A stretch of 64,000 bases of DNA from Actinoplanes lutulentus (GTDB lineage: Bacteria > Actinomycetota > Actinomycetes > Mycobacteriales > Micromonosporaceae), in contig NZ_QLMJ01000001.1 in NCBI RefSeq assembly GCF_003259845.1, positions 1-64,000 of the forward strand, given 5' to 3'. Below the pieces are notes generated by a model, which was not told the origin of the DNA, made no database searches, and saw nothing but the letters and a program-made list of their open reading frames with translations. Shown here piece after piece: positions 60,801-64,000 of the stretch. Position 1 is the first letter of the stretch; each line of letters opens with the position of its first letter. The position numbers and the translations under genes are program-made.

Positions 60801-63800
60801 TCCGGCACGTGACCGCGCGCCGGGTCGTTGGCGTATGCCACCAGATCCGCCACTCTCGTCGGCGCCGATGCCGGCGCCTGATATTCGTTCCCCGCCGGGT
60901 CGGCCAGCGACATGTCCGCCGCGATCGCCACGATCACGCAGTTGGTCGCGAACTCACCCTCCTCCTCGCGCCGCGGATTGACCTTGCCCAACCAGGGAAA
61001 ACGCACATCGATCACAGCGTCCGACAGCGGCCCTCCGGCGGCCTTGGAACCGAGGAACTCGCGCAGGCGTGACCGCCTCGAGGGACCGGCCGTTCTCTCT
61101 GCACCGGTGTCGGTCATGGCGCTGCTCCCTTCGGCGGCCGTTCCGGCTGCCATCGGCTCGTTCGTGCTCGGTTGCGCTTGCGGGTCGGTCACCGATTCCT
61201 GGGGTACGGGTACCGCCCGGCTCGTTTCGTCAGGTGCCACCGGGTCCGCACTGCCGGTCGGTGGCTGTGTCGTGTTTACCGCCGACGGACGCCGGGAGCC
61301 GGACGCGAGGCTCGGGGTGCTGTCCCCGGGCACCGGAACCGATGCGGCCCAGGGATTGCGCCACCGCGGCACCGAAGCGTTGGTGGCGACGGAGAGCGTC
61401 GACCCCTGCCTGGTTGCGGCGCGGGAGCGCAGGCCGAAAACCTCGGCGACGTGCGGCCGGCGTGCCGCCGGTGTGCCACTGCGTGAGCTGTCCGTCGAGG
61501 TGACCGACGGCCGCGGGTGCCGGAACTCGACCGTGCTGGTCCGGGCCACCGGCGCGGGGGGTGTCAGGGTATGCGGGGCGCCGTCGGCGTCCACCAGCGT
61601 CGGCGACGGTTCCTCGTCCGGAGCCAGTGTTCGATCCCGTGGCATGAAACGCACCAGAGGCTCCTTGCCTGCCTCATGGCTCGCGATGATGTCGTCGCGC
61701 ATCCCGCGGTATGGCTCCGGCGGCGCCCAGCCCAGGTGCGGCCCGTGTTCGACGGCGACGTCCGACTGCCGCAACCGGTCGACGACGGCGTCCAGTTCGG
61801 TGCCGCTCAGCCGTTGTCCGGTGGTCGCGTCGAGCAGGTCGAAGACGTCGTGGTCGCCGGCGATCAGCCGGTAGGAACCGTCGGCCGGCCGGCCCTTCTT
61901 CGACGAGGTTGTGGAGGCCTCGGACTCCCGTCGGTGAGCGATGCCGCCGACCATCACGATGTCCGGGCTCAGTGTCGACGACCCGGCGTTCTCGGCGGCA
62001 CGCTGCCGGGCACGCCGCTCCTGCGCCGGAGTCCAGTCCGGCAGCGGCGTCGGCGGCTCGAAGTTCACCACCAGGCCGGCCATCTCCGAAGGCACGCCGA
62101 TCGTCAGGTCCTGCGGCCCGACGGTCTTGTTCTTCAGCGCGGCCGGCTTCGGGCTGGCGTTGAGTTCCAGCCAGGCCGCCGAGGCGGGGTTCGTCGGGCG
62201 TACGTCGATGATCGTGCCGAGCGTGGTGGCCAGGTCCTGGAAGCGCCGCTGGTTCGCGAAGGGCATCCCGTACTGCTCCAGGACGATCGCCGGGGTGGTC
62301 GGCGTGCCCGGCCGGACACCACGCGGCGAGAGCCCGTCGTAGAAGTCGCCGGTGCGCGCGAGCCGCAACTGGTAGCGCTCGCCGGGCCACAGCTGCACGG
62401 CGTACGGCCGGTCGGCGGTGCCCTGCTCCACCACGATGTCGATGTCGAGCGCGACGGCGAGCGTCTCGGGCAGCAGGTCACCCAGCCGGGAATCCCACGG
62501 AATCGCGCCGGTCATGCCCGCCGTCAGCAGCTCACGCAGTGAGGGGATCCGGCCCTCGGTACGCACCAACCGGCGGGCGTGGCCGACGACCGCACCGTCG
62601 CCGGGCCCGGCAGCCTGTTCGGCCCGGTCCCACATCGAATGCCCGGCGTCCGCGGCGAGCGCGGGCAGCAGTCCCGGGGAAATATCCGCCTCGGGCAGGT
62701 CGCCGAGGAGCAGATCGGTCAGGAGCCGCTGCTCGGTGAGCACGTCGGGCCAGCCCGGCAGGTCACGAACAGCGTCGGCCGCGAACGTCCGCAACCGCAG
62801 ATGCGCATCAACGGTGCCGAGGCCACTGACCATTCTGGACAGCAGGCCCTCCAGCCCCTGCAACCGAGCACTCTCCAGCACCGATCTGAACAATGTGTGC
62901 CCGTCCCGGATCACCGGGTGCACGACCCTGCCGAAGGGAGACAGACCGTCCCCATTCACGGGCGCCGGAGCTGCGTCCGGCGCCGGTGACAACGACCGTG
63001 GAGAATCGACGATGTCCGGCTCCTCGTCGGTCTCCGGCTCCGGCGCCAGTTCCGGTGCTGACCGTTCGGTGCCGTCGAAGACCAGCCATTCACCGTTCCA
63101 GATGATCGTTTTTCCGGTCGTCTCGGTGCTCACCACCTCGGTCGCGGCGATGACGGGCACGTCGAAACCATGCGCGCGCAGCGTCCGCTGAAAGTCGTAC
63201 GCCGTCCCGCCCGGCCCGTTGATCCGCCCGGTGCTGCACGCCAGCAGCACGTAGGAGGTGGGCCGGTCGGCGGCCTCGTTCGCCTGCTGGAAGCCGGGGG
63301 TCCGCATCAGCGCGAGGGCCATCGCGGCGCCGTCGACCCGGACGATCATGCCGCCCGTCACCGTCAGGGCGGAGTTGTGACCGGCGACGAAGAACGGATT
63401 CGCACCGGCCACGTCGGTCCGCCACGGCGTGATCGTGACATCCGGCGGCGGTGTTTGCGGAACTTGTCCGCCGTTGGCGTCCGGCCTGTAGTACACGGGC
63501 CGCATCATCGCTGACCGGTACCCGTCGGCCGCCGCCCAATCCTCGATCCCGTCAAGGTAGCCGCCGACGCCGAGCACCACGCCGAAGCGCCGACCGGCCG
63601 AGTCCTCCAAGCTCGTGTAGTTGTCGTTGTTGAGCAGGATGAGCATCGGCGGCGTCATCGGGTCCGAATGCACGTTGCCCTGATGGTCGATGTGCGCGTT
63701 GCGGTGGCCGATCACGCGGATCTCGGGCACCGCTGTCGACGAGTCGTCGAACTCCTCGGCCTGCCCGTCGGTCCAGCGCCGCCACTCTCCGCCGGCCGCG

Positions 63801-64000
63801 GTGAACAGCACCGGCACCCGGGTGTCCGGGTCCGGCTGCAGCAGCATGGTGGCGTCGCCCTCGTACGCGAACACGGTCGACCGGGACAGCACCCGGCTGA
63901 ACGCCGCCATCGCTTCGTTGTCGGGTCCGTCCGCGGTGGCCTGCCGGTTGGTGACCACCACGATCGGCCGATCGTGGTGGTCACCGGCACCCTGGAACGC
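57893..64000 (-). CDS. Giant toxin-like protein with protease-, OTU- and papain-fold modules (N-terminus beyond window)
   Basis: At least 2,035 residues; the frame is open to the right edge. Counting from GTG 63961: a clan-CD-like peptidase module with FFVAGHNSAL (His195) and VLLACSTGRI (Cys242); an OTU-like module with DGHTLFRSV (353-361), where the usual Cys is Thr, and GDFYDGLSP, where the usual His is Phe; then two related papain-fold (Tox-PL-like) units. Unit 1 has FATNCVIVAIAADMSLAD (Cys1008), HVINVV (His1094) and FIDAQ. Unit 2 has YVTNCVLAAIGVDMSLSD (Cys1516), HVVNAI (His1590) and LADGQ. Residues 1280-1450 and the helical C-terminus are unassigned. Probably a secreted polymorphic toxin or effector; no immunity gene is visible. 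Confidence 0.7.
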   Translation of the reverse strand, partial: AFQGAGDHHDRPIVVVTNRQATADGPDNEAMAAFSRVLSRSTVFAYEGDATMLLQPDPDTRVPVLFTAAGGEWRRWTDGQAEEFDDSSTAVPEIRVIGHRNAHIDHQGNVHSDPMTPPMLILLNNDNYTSLEDSAGRRFGVVLGVGGYLDGIEDWAAADGYRSAMMRPVYYRPDANGGQVPQTPPPDVTITPWRTDVAGANPFFVAGHNSALTVTGGMIVRVDGAAMALALMRTPGFQQANEAADRPTSYVLLACSTGRINGPGGTAYDFQRTLRAHGFDVPVIAATEVVSTETTGKTIIWNGEWLVFDGTERSAPELAPEPETDEEPDIVDSPRSLSPAPDAAPAPVNGDGLSPFGRVVHPVIRDGHTLFRSVLESARLQGLEGLLSRMVSGLGTVDAHLRLRTFAADAVRDLPGWPDVLTEQRLLTDLLLGDLPEADISPGLLPALAADAGHSMWDRAEQAAGPGDGAVVGHARRLVRTEGRIPSLRELLTAGMTGAIPWDSRLGDLLPETLAVALDIDIVVEQGTADRPYAVQLWPGERYQLRLARTGDFYDGLSPRGVRPGTPTTPAIVLEQYGMPFANQRRFQDLATTLGTIIDVRPTNPASAAWLELNASPKPAALKNKTVGPQDLTIGVPSEMAGLVVNFEPPTPLPDWTPAQERRARQRAAENAGSSTLSPDIVMVGGIAHRRESEASTTSSKKGRPADGSYRLIAGDHDVFDLLDATTGQRLSGTELDAVVDRLRQSDVAVEHGPHLGWAPPEPYRGMRDDIIASHEAGKEPLVRFMPRDRTLAPDEEPSPTLVDADGAPHTLTPPAPVARTSTVEFRHPRPSVTSTDSSRSGTPAARRPHVAEVFGLRSRAATRQGSTLSVATNASVPRWRNPWAASVPVPGDSTPSLASGSRRPSAVNTTQPPTGSADPVAPDETSRAVPVPQESVTDPQAQPSTNEPMAAGTAAEGSSAMTDTGAERTAGPSRRSRLREFLGSKAAGGPLSDAVIDVRFPWLGKVNPRREEEGEFATNCVIVAIAADMSLADPAGNEYQAPASAPTRVADLVAYANDPARGHVPDGERYEFSELPDVEAVRAVMRSAPPASRGFLGYLDEKGRGHVINVVALDSTDPERRTVAFIDAQAGGGARVPVDVTEVFFLPLTAGIDVGGTVVDLDWTAGSGRPAGTVLRTWRENSALGMSKPRSQRLRAIDGRIDEYHAARTVAARRRALAGISEAIAVWLASKPHGSTRMAPVLELRAAVRDLGAALPTDPPPVALPPVESPEERARRLDHEFGPLVQAKRVDVREVADDGVVQLNVLWYRLEDLPVKVLEAYRGTRWLYSVDAGGDVVLGVENADDMLGADYWEELRAQMEHARKEKVTPEEIKRVTEKVGHPTLVAAFEPESAGANIAGGRPAARVSGELLWNAAEDRWQINDKSGRFMSKKARGDIPGEDGRRWLDNAARVIGDRLGMPIAAVAEKYVPPLVPDQPAPAPPPYLPVAGMDMYEAWVVPGADLAALGLRWLGRVNPWRANRGQYVTNCVLAAIGVDMSLSDDAGHGYQVPPSGPMALTDLVNYADRGFVASTVGAVRAGLATAGPRARGFVVFEGAGERPAHVVNAIRTGDAVVLADGQNGWLLNPPDEVPVLFVPLDDEIRVDGVPVDELGGRVASGAGFELESRTALGFTYEATAEEIWNLGPLVTGPGVKIVIDWYRAWIAEVVSEPTAVMPAEKNKVAMRTAIDSARIALTALTAGKGKTIEQAFHGIEGFVVQPAATGVGIIGDADEGRVPPLFPHYTVGVPLSEVTDLLGLAFANVPLEFRGDYAWTQLDHAFIFGFGRAEIYRNARIATSGADETQIDSEAKAIAGFLALVYTQTAAVIGGSFTGKPIPKNRTIVAARTALNAHREGLPSAPRAFLQEKSDELIDEFILDFEAKNEEWLKSHAFPGGADVLLQLEARVQKDQMSFTVEDYLNSAFGVGPTIGQNRALEIRTDLDHLDEEIAGMPLAVLELRYFGPQRIDIDTLDQQYTDLVDWAGRLMTQVAATTTN

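Noticed and set aside
1..64000. CRISPR arrays, tRNA or rRNA genes, integrase att sites
   Set aside because: No regular spacer repeats, cloverleaf-like segments or rRNA-like sequence were noticed; a covariance-model search would be needed to exclude small RNA genes fully.

Overview
The window is high-GC DNA with GTG starts, Tat signals, SARP and LAL regulators, SCO0930-type lipoproteins and GtrA, so it comes from an actinomycete. A Micromonosporaceae/Actinoplanes-like host is a guess. Most of it is a non-ribosomal peptide / acyl-peptide biosynthetic gene cluster with a full regulatory layer. No rRNA, tRNA or CRISPR array was seen.

Layout. 1-16.2 kb: a start of an NmrA-like protein, an MFS exporter, an amidohydrolase and a thiamine-diphosphate (TPP) enzyme on the minus strand; HxlR regulator; secreted FAD oxidase; LAL regulator; crotonase; MMPL/RND exporter; secreted-repeat lipoprotein; lipase and GtrA protein. 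16.3-20.4 kb: a foreign-looking insert with a 1,024-aa STAND NTPase carrying an N-terminal nuclease-like domain (anti-phage candidate) and a decayed IS5-like element. 20.5-24.0 kb: a second, partly decayed copy of the oxidase/MFS/TPP set. 24.1-28.8 kb: two defective D-Ala-D-Ala-ligase-like proteins, an AAA+ regulator and an alanine-racemase-like protein. 28.85-38.5 kb: P450, PaaK-like adenylating enzyme, SARP, second amidohydrolase, large AfsR-type SARP, ketosynthase and ACP. 38.5-45.2 kb: a gene-less but strongly structured segment, ferric-reductase-like oxidoreductase, a second secreted-repeat lipoprotein, zinc peptidase, two ECF sigma factors and an alpha/beta hydrolase. 45.2-49.9 kb: beta-helix/double CbxX AAA+ protein and partner. 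50.0-57.8 kb: MbtH, sulfotransferase and a two-module NRPS (C-A-T-C-A-T-TE). 57.9-64.0 kb: a giant toxin-like protein running off the right edge.

Working model (inference): the PaaK-like enzyme, ketosynthase and free ACP supply an acyl starter. The NRPS condenses it with glycine (A1 pocket reads as the classic Gly code) and a second residue with an unassigned code, and the thioesterase releases it. P450, FAD oxidase, TPP enzyme, amidohydrolase, crotonase and sulfotransferase would provide precursors or tailoring. The extra Alr/Ddl-like proteins point to D-alanine metabolism as a target or a decoy.

Two observations stand out. First, about fifteen intergenic sites carry heptamers of the form TGTCGAY / CGTYGAY repeated every 11 bp, the architecture of SARP operators; they mark almost every transcription unit of the cluster and are absent from the STAND/IS insert. 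One of them points into a stretch with no protein gene that ends in three stacked inverted repeats and a U-tract. Second, a remarkable number of the accessory enzymes have lost specific catalytic residues while keeping open frames and their own regulatory boxes.
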